From: CAYZDV01 sp964477275
GTDB taxonomy: Bacteria; Acidobacteriota; Aminicenantia; Aminicenantales; Aminicenantaceae
DNA length: 27,645 nucleotides
NCBI GenBank assembly: GCA_964477275.1
Contig: CAYZDV010000011.1
Location: 1-27,645 of the forward strand
Reading direction: 5' to 3'
Part shown: positions 8,158 through 15,848 of the stretch, one piece after another
Layout of the letters: each line of letters starts with the position of its first letter
Numbering within the stretch: position 1 is the first letter of the stretch
Program-made: the position numbers and the translations under genes
The notes under the pieces: model-generated
Seen by the model: the letters and a program-made list of their open reading frames with translations, nothing else
What the model was told of the DNA's origin: nothing
Databases searched by the model: none

Positions 8158-8898
8158 TCACGAATTCCAGAAATGAGAGACCATGGCCAGGCAGCTTATT
8201 GTGGCTGTCTCGGCTCTCAGGATTCGTCTTCCCAGGCTCACGGCTTCATAGCTGCTGCGAAGAATCAGTTCTTCTTCTTGTTCTGTCCAGCCGCCTTCCG
8301 GGCCGATAAGAATCTGAAGAGAAGAAGGGAGCTCCCGGGATGTTTTGGGCTCGAGGAGTATCTCTTTCAGGTATTTTTCTTTTCTTTCACTGAGAAGGAG
8401 CTTTCTGTCTTCGTTCCGATCTCTCGCCAGATCCTTAAGATTTATCGGAGGCAGGATCAGAGGGGCAAAGCACAGCGGGTCCTGCTTGGCGGCTTCCCTG
8501 GCGATTCCTTGCCATCTTTCCACCTTTTTGACGGCTCTGTCCCCGATTCTGACGATTGTCCGGGCGCTGGTGACAGGAATGATCGCAGCCACCCCCAGTT
8601 CTGTGGATTTCTGGATGAGGTTTTCCATCTTATTTGATTTGAGAAGCGCCTGGGCAAGGATTATCCGGACGCGTGGTTCGTGTTTCGCCCTTTTCTCCAC
8701 GATGACCAGGCGGGTCTCATGCTTGCCGATTTCATCAACTCTGGCCAGATAATTTGTTCCGTCTTCGTCAAACAGCCAGACTTTCTCGTTCAGTTTGATC
8801 CTGGCTACCCGGCTCAGATGGTGATGCTCGGCCCTGGAGAGACGAACAGTGGAAGAACGAAGGTCGTTTTTCCTGATCGAGAAGCGATTTGAAGTCAA
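8158..8898 (-). CDS. rsmE: 16S rRNA (uracil-1498-N3)-methyltransferase
   Basis: The 246-residue protein matches the RsmE family of SPOUT methyltransferases, which use SAM to methylate U1498 of 16S rRNA. The N-terminal PUA-like part reads NRFSIRKNDLRSSTVRLSRAEHHHLSRVARI. The SPOUT part contains QALLKSNKMENLIQKSTELGV, the knot loop LIGPEGGWTEQEE and LGRRILRAETATISCLAMV, all diagnostic. The start is a TTG at 8898, 7 nt after the dnaJ stop codon; no ATG fits because the conserved N-terminus begins immediately. The ribosome-binding site is weak, consistent with coupling to dnaJ. rsmE next to dnaJ is a common arrangement in bacteria. Confidence 0.93.
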   Translation of the reverse strand: MTSNRFSIRKNDLRSSTVRLSRAEHHHLSRVARIKLNEKVWLFDEDGTNYLARVDEIGKHETRLVIVEKRAKHEPRVRIILAQALLKSNKMENLIQKSTELGVAAIIPVTSARTIVRIGDRAVKKVERWQGIAREAAKQDPLCFAPLILPPINLKDLARDRNEDRKLLLSERKEKYLKEILLEPKTSRELPSSLQILIGPEGGWTEQEEELILRSSYEAVSLGRRILRAETATISCLAMVSHFWNS

Positions 8899-8905
8899 CT
8901 TTTCT

Positions 8906-10039
8906 CTAATGAAATAAGTCCTTGACTTTCCGTTTCAAGACTTTCTTTTTGAGCCCCTTGTCCTCTCCGCGGGACTCTGCAAACTGGCGAAGCAGTTCTC
9001 TCTGCTCATTGGTTAAATCCGCGGGGATATCAACGTTCACTTTCACCCACAGATCGCCCTTCCGGTGGCTCTGGAGGTCTTTAATTCCCCTGCCCTTGAT
9101 CTTGAACACCTCTCCCGGCTGTGTTCCTGGCGGAATGTTCAGGATTTCCTCATTCTCGAGAGTCTGCACTTCCACCCGTGTCCCCAGAGCAGCCTGGGTA
9201 AAGGGAATAGAAATCTCCGTGTAAAGGTCATTGCCCTCTCTCCGGAAACGGTCGTGCTCCTTGGCCCGAATGACCACATAGAGGTCCCCTTGCAGAGTTC
9301 CCCTGTCTCCGGCTTCTCCTTCTCCCTCTATACGAAGTCTGGTCCCATCATCGACACCCGCCGGAATCCGCACGGTCAGTTTCCTCTTCTGTCTGACCTT
9401 GCCCGTCCCCCTGCACTCTGAGCAGGGAGCGCTGATCACTTCACCGCTTCCTCTGCAGTGAGAGCATGTGCGGGAGACCACAAAGAAGCCCTGCTGGAAA
9501 CGAAGCTGTCCCCTCCCCTGACAATGCTTGCAGACGGTCTTCTCCGTTCCCGGTCGCATTTTCGAACCGTGGCAGACAGGACAGAGCTCGATGCGATTGA
9601 GCCTGATATCTTTGTTCACCCCGAATGCCGCCTCTTCCAGGGTGATTTCGTATTCTAAAGCCAGGTCTCTTCCTCTCTGAGGATAGTGATCTCTCGTTTG
9701 ATGGCGGGTACCGAAGAAATCCCCGAAGCCAAAACTAAAGAAATTCCCGAGGATGTCCTCAAAATCTTCGAATATCGTGGAATTGAACCCGGAAAAACCG
9801 CTGAATCCTTCTCCTCTCAATCCCTCATAACCGAATCGGTCGTAGACCGAGCGTTTTTCCGGGTTGATGAGGACGCTGTAGGCTTCTGCAGCTTCTTTGA
9901 ACTTCTCCTCGGCCTCCTTGTTTCCCGGATTGCGGTCCGGATGATACTTGAGCGCCATCTGGCGGTAAGCTTTCTTGATATCTTCTGCGGTCGCGTGTTG
10001 TTGAATTCCTAATATCTCATAATAATCTTTTCTGGTCAT
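8906..10039 (-). CDS. dnaJ: Chaperone protein DnaJ
   Basis: A complete type A DnaJ (377 residues), the Hsp40 co-chaperone that delivers substrates to DnaK and stimulates its ATPase. The J domain (about 1-68) has the HPD motif at 33-35. A Gly/Phe-rich linker follows (GFSGFSGFNS, FGFGDFFG). Four Cys repeats bind two zinc ions: CPVCHGSK, CKHCQGRG, CSHCRGSG, CSECRGTG; the first has SK in place of the usual Gly at its end. The C-terminal peptide-binding domains include VRIPAGVDDGTRLRIEGEGEAG and LNIPPGTQPGEVFKIKGRG. The start ATG overlaps the dnaK stop codon (ATGA), so the two are translationally coupled. Confidence 0.97.
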   Translation of the reverse strand: MTRKDYYEILGIQQHATAEDIKKAYRQMALKYHPDRNPGNKEAEEKFKEAAEAYSVLINPEKRSVYDRFGYEGLRGEGFSGFSGFNSTIFEDFEDILGNFFSFGFGDFFGTRHQTRDHYPQRGRDLALEYEITLEEAAFGVNKDIRLNRIELCPVCHGSKMRPGTEKTVCKHCQGRGQLRFQQGFFVVSRTCSHCRGSGEVISAPCSECRGTGKVRQKRKLTVRIPAGVDDGTRLRIEGEGEAGDRGTLQGDLYVVIRAKEHDRFRREGNDLYTEISIPFTQAALGTRVEVQTLENEEILNIPPGTQPGEVFKIKGRGIKDLQSHRKGDLWVKVNVDIPADLTNEQRELLRQFAESRGEDKGLKKKVLKRKVKDLFH

Positions 10040-11688
10040 TCTTCCCTGTCTTCTTCCTCTTCGATTGATTCTTCAAGCTCTTCCTCGTCCTCCCCTCCCT
10101 CCTGCTCCCCTTCTTCCCATTCTCCTGGCAGCTCTTCCCCCCGGGTTCTGTCGATGATTTTGTCCATTTCTTTCTGGCTGAGGCCAGAAGATGGCTTTAC
10201 CTCCACTTTCCGCACCATTCCAGAGTCCGCATCCTTGGCTGAAACTTTGACGATTCCGTTGGCGTCGATCTCAAAAGTCACGTCAATCTGGGGAAATCCG
10301 GCCGGTGCCGGATGGATCCCGACCAGGTCAAACTTAGCCAGGGAAATGTTCTCAGAGGCTTTGTCGTTCTCCCCCTGGAGGACGTGGATCTGGACTCTCG
10401 TCTGATTGTGCCGGACCGTTGTAAAAGCTCTGGTCATGCGGGTGGGAATGGTTGCGTTTCTCTCGATGATCCTGTTGAACGTATCATTCTCCGTCTCAAT
10501 CCCCAGAGAGAGCGGCGTGACATCGAGAAGGAGAAGAGCATCCAGGGTTTGCCCTTTGATGATTCCGGACTGGACCGCCGCACCCTGAGCCACGATCTCA
10601 TCCGGGTTGATGCTCTCGATCGGTTGTTTCCCGAAATACTCGGCAATCATCTCCTTGACCAGCGGCATCCGGGTCTGTCCGCCGACCAGAATCACCTCAT
10701 CGATATCTTCTGTTTTGAGCTTGCTTGCCTGGAGAGCCTGATCGATGTAGAGGTAAGTCTTTTCAATCAGGTCTTTGGCCAGGGCTTCCAGCTCTTTTCT
10801 GGCCAGAGCTGTTTTGATGTGCTGGGGATGGGCTCCGTCAGAAGCGATAAAGGGGATGCTTATCTTGCTTTCAAATGTGAAGGAAAGCGAGCGTTTCACC
10901 CTTTCAGAGGATTCCTTAATCCGGTGACGGGCCAGTTTGTCGGTGGACAGGTCGATGTTTGTTTCGTTCTTGAACTCCTCGATAATCCAGCAGGCGATAC
11001 GATCATCAATGTCCTCTCCTCCGAGATAGGAACATCCGTTGGTGGCCAGGACATGGAAGACCCCTTCATTGACTTCCATCAGGGTGATATCGAAAGTCCC
11101 CCCTCCAAGGTCATAGATAGCCACCTTCGCATTTTTCTTCCTGTCGATTCCATAAGCCAGGCATGCCGATGTCGGTTCGTTAATGATGCGCAGGACCTCA
11201 AGACCCGCAATCTCTGCCGCATCCTTGGTAGCCTTTCTCTGGTGATCGTCGAAGTTGGCAGGAACGGTAATCACGGCTTCAGTGACTTCTTCTCCGAAGT
11301 ACGCTTCGGCGCACTTCTTCATATAGGAAAGAATGGTGGCGGAGATTTCCTGTGGGCTGACCATCTCCGAGTCGATGACCACCATCACGTCTCCGTTCTC
11401 TGCTTCCGCCAGCTTGTAGCACATCCTTTTTCTTGTCTCCTGGACCTCTTCGGAATTGAATTTTTTCCCGATGATCCTCTTGATGGCAAAGATAGTATTG
11501 TCAGGGTTGGCCACGGCCTGTCTGACGGCCAGATTTCCGACCAGCTTCTGTCCCGTGCTGGTAAAATTGACCACAGAAGGTGTCGTCCACTGGCCTTCGA
11601 GATTGGGAATGACTTTCGGCTTCATCCCTTCGAGAAAAGCCACGCAGGAAAAGGTTGTCCCCAGGTCGATCCCGATCGCATGAGCCAT
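10036..11688 (-). CDS. dnaK: DnaK (Hsp70) chaperone lacking the C-terminal lid
   Basis: The ATPase domain is complete: AIGIDLGTTFSCVAF, VITVPANFDDHQRKATKDAA, IINEPTSACLAYG, YDLGGGTFDITLM and ILVGGQTRMPLVKEM. The linker (DALLLLDVTPLSLGIET) and the beta substrate-binding domain are also present, up to VEVKPSSGLSQKEMDKIIDR. Normal DnaK then continues with about 110 residues of helical lid. Here the lid is missing and is replaced by about 40 Glu/Asp-rich residues, giving about 550 residues against the usual 600-640. The stop codon overlaps dnaJ (ATGA), so nothing has been cut off by a frameshift at the very end. I chose the ATG at 11688 (AAGG 9 nt upstream); a GTG at 11694 overlapping the grpE stop would add two residues. 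Fourth-position operon order hrcA-grpE-dnaK-dnaJ supports its being the working Hsp70 of this locus. Confidence 0.95.
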   Translation of the reverse strand: MAHAIGIDLGTTFSCVAFLEGMKPKVIPNLEGQWTTPSVVNFTSTGQKLVGNLAVRQAVANPDNTIFAIKRIIGKKFNSEEVQETRKRMCYKLAEAENGDVMVVIDSEMVSPQEISATILSYMKKCAEAYFGEEVTEAVITVPANFDDHQRKATKDAAEIAGLEVLRIINEPTSACLAYGIDRKKNAKVAIYDLGGGTFDITLMEVNEGVFHVLATNGCSYLGGEDIDDRIACWIIEEFKNETNIDLSTDKLARHRIKESSERVKRSLSFTFESKISIPFIASDGAHPQHIKTALARKELEALAKDLIEKTYLYIDQALQASKLKTEDIDEVILVGGQTRMPLVKEMIAEYFGKQPIESINPDEIVAQGAAVQSGIIKGQTLDALLLLDVTPLSLGIETENDTFNRIIERNATIPTRMTRAFTTVRHNQTRVQIHVLQGENDKASENISLAKFDLVGIHPAPAGFPQIDVTFEIDANGIVKVSAKDADSGMVRKVEVKPSSGLSQKEMDKIIDRTRGEELPGEWEEGEQEGGEDEEELEESIEEEEDREE

Positions 11689-11690
11689 CT

Positions 11691-12311
11691 TCACTTGCCT
11701 TTTTTGGGAACAGCCACCTTGACCAGAGAAGGACGAATAAGCCGATTGTGAAGAATATATCCTTTCTGGAGCTCCTCGATGATTTCCGGCTCCTCGACAT
11801 CATCGGATTCCTCGATGATGAACGCCTGATGGAAATGAGGGTCGAACTTTTTCCCTTCGGCCTCAATCGGAGTAACTCCCTGCTTCATCAGGAGATCCCT
11901 GGACTGGCGATAAATCATCTCCATCCCTTCGCGAAAGCTCTTGCCGTTTCCCTGGTCCTCGCTCTGGAGCGCTCTTTCAAAATTGTCGAGGATATTGAAC
12001 AGCTCCTTGAGGAATTCGGAAAGGGCATATTGATAGAATTCTGTTTTTTCCCGCTCCAGTCTTTTTCTCAGGTTTTCCATATCCGCCAGTTTTCTCAGGT
12101 ACTGATCTTTATAGGTATCGAGTTGTTTCTTGAGAAACTTGATTTGCGCGTCGCGCTTCTTCATTCTTTCTTTTAGCGCTTTGATTCTGTCTTTCTGTTT
12201 TTCCTTCTTCTCCTCTTCTGCTTCCTGCTGCAATTTATCTCCTGTTTTTTTTTCATGTTCTTCTTTATTTTCCGAAATCTGGTCAGACGTCAGTTGAGAT
12301 TTTTCTGCCAT
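11691..12311 (-). CDS. grpE: Nucleotide exchange factor GrpE
   Basis: A 206-residue GrpE, which releases ADP from DnaK. The N-terminal half (about 1-95) is highly charged and predicted coiled-coil (long runs of Glu, Lys and Gln), as expected for the GrpE dimerisation helix. The conserved core includes YLRKLADMENLRKRLEREK, LKELFNILDNFERAL, GMEMIYRQSRDLLMKQGVTPIEAEGKKFDPHFHQA and the beta domain ending LHNRLIRPSLVKVAVPK. The ATG at 12311 has a strong AGGAGG site 5 nt upstream, located inside the end of hrcA (22-bp overlap). The 3' end touches the dnaK start region. Confidence 0.96.
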   Translation of the reverse strand: MAEKSQLTSDQISENKEEHEKKTGDKLQQEAEEEKKEKQKDRIKALKERMKKRDAQIKFLKKQLDTYKDQYLRKLADMENLRKRLEREKTEFYQYALSEFLKELFNILDNFERALQSEDQGNGKSFREGMEMIYRQSRDLLMKQGVTPIEAEGKKFDPHFHQAFIIEESDDVEEPEIIEELQKGYILHNRLIRPSLVKVAVPKKGK

Positions 12312-13363
12312 TTTTCCTCCTGGGAATCCATACTGATGGTCTGGCTCAACCTGTTGGCCATGCTGTCCACCAGGGGAATGATTTGTTTATACGGGATCCT
12401 CTTGGGCCCGATGATACCCAGGGAGCCCAGAATCTGGCTGTGGTATCCGTAGTGGGAGAGGACCAGTGAACAGTCGGATATGTCCGGGATGTTCGATTCG
12501 GAGCCGATGAGAACTTTGACCCTGTCCAGGCTGATAAAGTCGGAAAGGAGTTTTGCCAGCTTGGCTTTTTCTTCGAAGTTTTCAAACAGCGATTTGAGCT
12601 TTTCCATGTCAAAGAGGTCATGTTTCTCCAGGAGCTTGGGCGTGCCTTGAAGAAAGATCTGGCTTTCGTTTTCTTCTTTGCTGATGTAAGCTTTGATCAG
12701 GTTGATCAGTTTATCGAGGATGTCTTCGTACCTCAACCTGTATTTGGGCAGTTCTTTGAGGAGGTATTCGCGGACATAAAACAAATTTTTTCCTCTAAAA
12801 TTATGGTTGATGTACTGAGAGGCTTTATCCAGCTCGATCTGGGTGAAATAGGTATTGGTCTGAAAGACCTCCTTAAGAACAAAATTCGACGAAGAGACGA
12901 GAATGATCATCGCCTTGGATTCCGCGATTTTGACGAAGCGAACATGGCGAAAACGAATACGGGAAATCCGGGGAGAAAGAACAAAGCCCAGATTACCGGA
13001 ATGCTCGGCCAGAATCCTGGTCACTTTGTTGAGAATGGCATTGAAGTCATGTTCATTGATGGATAATTCGCTGGTCAAAAGGTTAATCTGTTCATCAGGA
13101 AGAAGGGCTTCCTCAAGCAGGCTGCTCACATAGAATCTCAGTCCTTTATCGGTGGGAATGCGTCCCGCAGAAGTGTGGGGTTGAAAAAGAAGGCTGTGAC
13201 CTTCAAGCTTGGTCATGATGTTTCTCACTGTTGCCGGCGAAACATGCAGAGGACTTTTCTGAGCGATCAACCCGGAGCTGATGGGTTTTCCAGCCCTGAG
13301 GTAGTTTTCGATGATCAAGTTGAGGATAACTTTATCTTTTTCCCTTAAAAAAGCCTTTCCCAT
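12290..13363 (-). CDS. hrcA: Heat-inducible transcription repressor HrcA
   Basis: HrcA (357 residues) represses class I heat-shock genes by binding the CIRCE inverted repeat and is kept active by GroEL/GroES. The winged-helix N-terminus is clear: ILNLIIENYLRAGKPISSGLIAQ, followed by SPATVRNIMTKLEGHSLLFQPHTSAGRIPTDKG, the signature of the family. The GAF-like and C-terminal parts include VLSPRISRIRFRHVRFV and the closing LGIIGPKRIPYKQIIPLVDSMANRLSQTI, also diagnostic. It is the first gene of the operon; the ATG has GGAG 7 nt upstream. I find no canonical CIRCE sequence upstream of it in this window. Confidence 0.96.
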   Translation of the reverse strand: MGKAFLREKDKVILNLIIENYLRAGKPISSGLIAQKSPLHVSPATVRNIMTKLEGHSLLFQPHTSAGRIPTDKGLRFYVSSLLEEALLPDEQINLLTSELSINEHDFNAILNKVTRILAEHSGNLGFVLSPRISRIRFRHVRFVKIAESKAMIILVSSSNFVLKEVFQTNTYFTQIELDKASQYINHNFRGKNLFYVREYLLKELPKYRLRYEDILDKLINLIKAYISKEENESQIFLQGTPKLLEKHDLFDMEKLKSLFENFEEKAKLAKLLSDFISLDRVKVLIGSESNIPDISDCSLVLSHYGYHSQILGSLGIIGPKRIPYKQIIPLVDSMANRLSQTISMDSQEEKWQKNLN

Positions 13364-13380
13364 CTTGAAACTCCAGGAAT

Positions 13381-13410
13381 TTTATAGCATTAAACATTAA
13401 AATTTGTCAA
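13381..13410 (-). promoter_or_regulatory. Strong sigma70-type promoter of the hrcA-grpE-dnaK-dnaJ operon
   Basis: On the minus strand TTGACA (13405-13410) and an extended -10 box TGC-TATAAA (TATAAA at 13381-13386) are separated by 18 nt. The -10 box ends only 17 nt before the hrcA ATG, so the predicted leader is about 11 nt and barely contains the GGAG ribosome-binding site (13371-13374). No TTAGCACTC/GAGTGCTAA pair (CIRCE) is present. An imperfect 18-bp palindrome at 13428-13445 (core CTTAAG) just upstream of the -35 box could be an operator, but this is weak. The rest of the 294-bp gap (13364-13657) holds nothing else I can support. Confidence 0.72.
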
Positions 13411-13657
13411 TTTTCCGCAGGAGTTCTTCTGATCTTAAGTCCAGACCCGATTTTCCCGCAACCTGTTTATTTTTCAATGATTTGACAATTATTCCCGTAT
13501 TCCCGTGCAAGCTCATCCCGGCCGAGAGGAGACACGGGTCATCGATTCAATGCCGGATGCTCCCTTTTTCCGGCTGAAAATTCAGATTAAAAGCCAGGAC
13601 GGCAAACGAGGGATTTCCGCTTCTGTCCCAAGAAACGTCTTATCTCAGATAAAAAGT

Positions 13658-14464
13658 TCAGGAAATCCTTATCCCGGCGTAGCCGACAACTTCATGATAG
13701 TTACCGGTCCTGTCCCCTGAAGTCTGGTATTTGATGAGGGTCGCCTTTTTGGCCCCCAGGTCTTTTGCCGCCACGATGGCTGTGACTGTTGGCTGGTAGC
13801 CGCACATGCTGATATCCTCTCTCGTTACCACGTCATAAAGCCCTTCGGCATCAAGCTTGAGCACCTTCTCGATGGCCAAAAAATCCTTTTTCTCAGCCAC
13901 TTCCTGGCTGACATAATGGCTCATATCGGTGCTGGCAACGACCATCACTTCTTGGCTGATCTCCTGGATTCCCCTGGAGATGGACTTTCCGAGCTCCTGC
14001 AGGTCTTCGAAGCTCGCTGTGATGGAAACGCAGATGGGCACGATCGAGAAGTCTTTTTTGAAGAACTGGATAAAGGGAAGCTGCACTTCGAGGGAATGCT
14101 CTTGGAGATGAGCCACCTCATCGACTTCAACCTGCGCACAATGGCGCATGACCTGTTCAGCCAGCGGAGAATCGACCTTGATCCGTCCCAATGGCGTTTC
14201 CCAGTCTCCCTCTGCCATTATCGCAAACAGGGACCGGATCGGTCGGTGGCTTGGCCCCAGGATGACAAACCTCTCCGGGAGTTTGGCCGAAGAGAAAACA
14301 GCGCCAGCAACAGAACCCGAATATTCAAATCCAGCATGGGGAGAAACAATGGCCAACGCTTTCTCTTTTTTTCCTCCGGAGATGACCATTCTCTTGACCA
14401 TCTCCCTGAGTTCCTTCTCACGACCGGGATAAAAATAGCCTCCGACAGCGGGTTTTCGTATCAA
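13658..14464 (-). CDS. MEMO family protein (AmmeMemoRadiSam system protein B type)
   Basis: A 268-residue MEMO protein, related to the LigB-type dioxygenase fold. Diagnostic parts are the start RKPAVGGYFYPGREKELREMV, IVSPHAGFEYSGSVAGAVFS, FVILGPSHRPI, the LQEHSLEVQLPFIQ block, VVASTDMSHYVS and the closing DRTGNYHEVVGYAGI. The His residues in SPHAGF, GPSH and EHSLEVQLPF and the DMSHY block correspond to the metal-site positions in the family. The start is a TTG at 14464 with a strong GGGAGGA site; an ATG nearby at another frame stops at once. The AMMECR1 and radical-SAM partners often encoded beside such genes are not in this window. It lies 52 bp downstream of the saccharopine dehydrogenase gene and is probably cotranscribed. 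Biochemical function is unknown. Confidence 0.9.
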   Translation of the reverse strand: MIRKPAVGGYFYPGREKELREMVKRMVISGGKKEKALAIVSPHAGFEYSGSVAGAVFSSAKLPERFVILGPSHRPIRSLFAIMAEGDWETPLGRIKVDSPLAEQVMRHCAQVEVDEVAHLQEHSLEVQLPFIQFFKKDFSIVPICVSITASFEDLQELGKSISRGIQEISQEVMVVASTDMSHYVSQEVAEKKDFLAIEKVLKLDAEGLYDVVTREDISMCGYQPTVTAIVAAKDLGAKKATLIKYQTSGDRTGNYHEVVGYAGIRIS

Positions 14465-14516
14465 TTCATCCTCCCTCTAAGAGAAAAAATAGGCGGGCTC
14501 GAGGATTTTGTCAACC

Positions 14517-15848
14517 TTAAAGGCTTTCTTTTTTCTCCGTGAAGGCAATTCCCATTGTTTTTAATTCCGAGAGGCTGGGCAGATAGATTTGAGGCAGAGT
14601 GGGGATGTGAACTCCAATCAGGTCAATTTTTTCCTCGCCGATGAGCCTGGTCGCAATGGCGGCCGGAAGTCCGACTGTCCGGGCCATCGAGGTATCACCA
14701 TGAGGGATGCCATAGTCGATCAGGGTGGAGGTGATTTTTTCTTTTTTTCCGCCAGGATAACTCGCGATGAATTGATGCTGGAGGATGATCATGTCCCTCT
14801 CTCCTTCCTCGTACTGGAGCTTTTCCATCATCCTGGCCCCGAGAATATCCAGGGCTGAGCCTTTGCTCATCGGCAGGGGCTCAACGCTCATTAGCCCGAG
14901 CCATTCCAGCCTGCGGATTATCTCTGAGTCTTCAGCGATATGCAAATGCGCGCTCAGCGCTTTCATGACGTCTTTCTCTCCGGGACGTTTCATCAGATGC
15001 AGGAGGAAATCCCTGAAGGTGAAACCCTCCGCCCACTCCTGCACTTCTTCGCTCAGCAGCCCTAAATCGACGATTTTTTTCATGGTCGGACACCATCCGA
15101 TATTGCGGAGAGTTCCCCGCAGCATCACCTCCGTGGACTGAATTCCGTAGAGCTCGATATAAGGAAGAGAGTTCCGGTTGGGATATCCCTCAAAGTCACC
15201 CAGACCCTCGATGGGGATGATGGAATAATTGTCAAAAAGATTTTCAGCAGGAATGAGCACCTCTTTCCCATCCTTGAGATAGCGGGCCGGGTTCTTTCCG
15301 GCCATGAGAACTCCAATCGGGCTCCAGGAAAACTTGTATCCGAAGGGATTGGTATTGGCTTCCGGCGCTGGCAGTCCTCCGCAGTAGGAGGTGAAACTCA
15401 TGATTTCTCCGCCGTTCTCTTTGACTTCATGGATGATGCGCATCGCCTCCATATGGTCGATTCCCGGGTCCAGACCCACTTCGTTGAGGATCAGGACACC
15501 TGCCTCCCGGGCAGCCTCATCCAGTTTTTGCATGGTTTCGCTGACATAGGAAGTAGTGACCATGTGCTTGCCGAAGCTGATGCAGTAATTGGCCACCTTC
15601 GGATGGAATGTATAGGGGACCATGCTGATGACAATGTCGGCAGCGGCGACCTCCTTTTTCAGGGTTTCTTCGTCTTTGAGGTTCAACTCCCTGGCTTTTC
15701 CCCTCGGGTGGTTATCGATGAGCTTTTCAGCCTTGCTGACCGTCCGGCTGGCAACCTCAACCTCAAAACCCGGCTGGTCGAGGAGATAGCGAACCAGAGG
15801 CTTGGCCACGAGGCCTGCCCCGAGAATCAATATTTTTTTCTTGATCAT
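14517..15848 (-). CDS. Saccharopine dehydrogenase (glutamate-forming half of the AASS pathway)
   Basis: A 443-residue NAD(P)-dependent dehydrogenase that would oxidise saccharopine to 2-aminoadipate semialdehyde and glutamate. The N-terminal Rossmann motif is KILILGAGLVAKPLVRYLL. The protein follows the C-terminal half of animal and plant alpha-aminoadipic semialdehyde synthase block by block: ISMVPYTFHPKVANYCI, VTTSYVSETM, NEVGLDPGIDHMEAMRII, SYCGGLPAPEANTNPFGYKFSWSPIGVL, GYPNRNSLPYIELYGI, MLRGTLRNIG, EWLGL and ARTVGLPAAIATRL. It overlaps the lysine-ketoglutarate reductase gene by 4 bp (ATGA), so the two halves of the eukaryotic bifunctional enzyme are encoded as neighbours here. The assignment to saccharopine rather than another family substrate rests on that partner and on the eukaryote-like motifs. 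Confidence 0.93.
   Translation of the reverse strand: MIKKKILILGAGLVAKPLVRYLLDQPGFEVEVASRTVSKAEKLIDNHPRGKARELNLKDEETLKKEVAAADIVISMVPYTFHPKVANYCISFGKHMVTTSYVSETMQKLDEAAREAGVLILNEVGLDPGIDHMEAMRIIHEVKENGGEIMSFTSYCGGLPAPEANTNPFGYKFSWSPIGVLMAGKNPARYLKDGKEVLIPAENLFDNYSIIPIEGLGDFEGYPNRNSLPYIELYGIQSTEVMLRGTLRNIGWCPTMKKIVDLGLLSEEVQEWAEGFTFRDFLLHLMKRPGEKDVMKALSAHLHIAEDSEIIRRLEWLGLMSVEPLPMSKGSALDILGARMMEKLQYEEGERDMIILQHQFIASYPGGKKEKITSTLIDYGIPHGDTSMARTVGLPAAIATRLIGEEKIDLIGVHIPTLPQIYLPSLSELKTMGIAFTEKKESL

Noticed and set aside
7170..8309. A 379-codon open frame opposite the kinase gene
   Set aside because: It is antisense to all the kinase motifs, and its translation has no recognisable domain or signal.
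10036..10140. A frameshift at the end of dnaK hiding a normal lid
   Set aside because: Only about 100 bp lie between the last conserved DnaK residues and the dnaJ start; the lid needs about 330 bp, so no frame could hold it. A deletion or assembly collapse remains possible and is listed under the finding.
10312..11751. A 479-codon open frame opposite dnaK
   Set aside because: It mirrors the highly conserved dnaK coding strand; long antisense frames over dnaK are a known artefact of codon bias. The translation shows no domain.
13505..13720. A 71-codon plus-strand frame with a GTG start in the gap upstream of hrcA
   Set aside because: It overlaps the 3' end of the MEMO gene by 63 bp, has no good ribosome-binding site, and its translation matches nothing I recognise.
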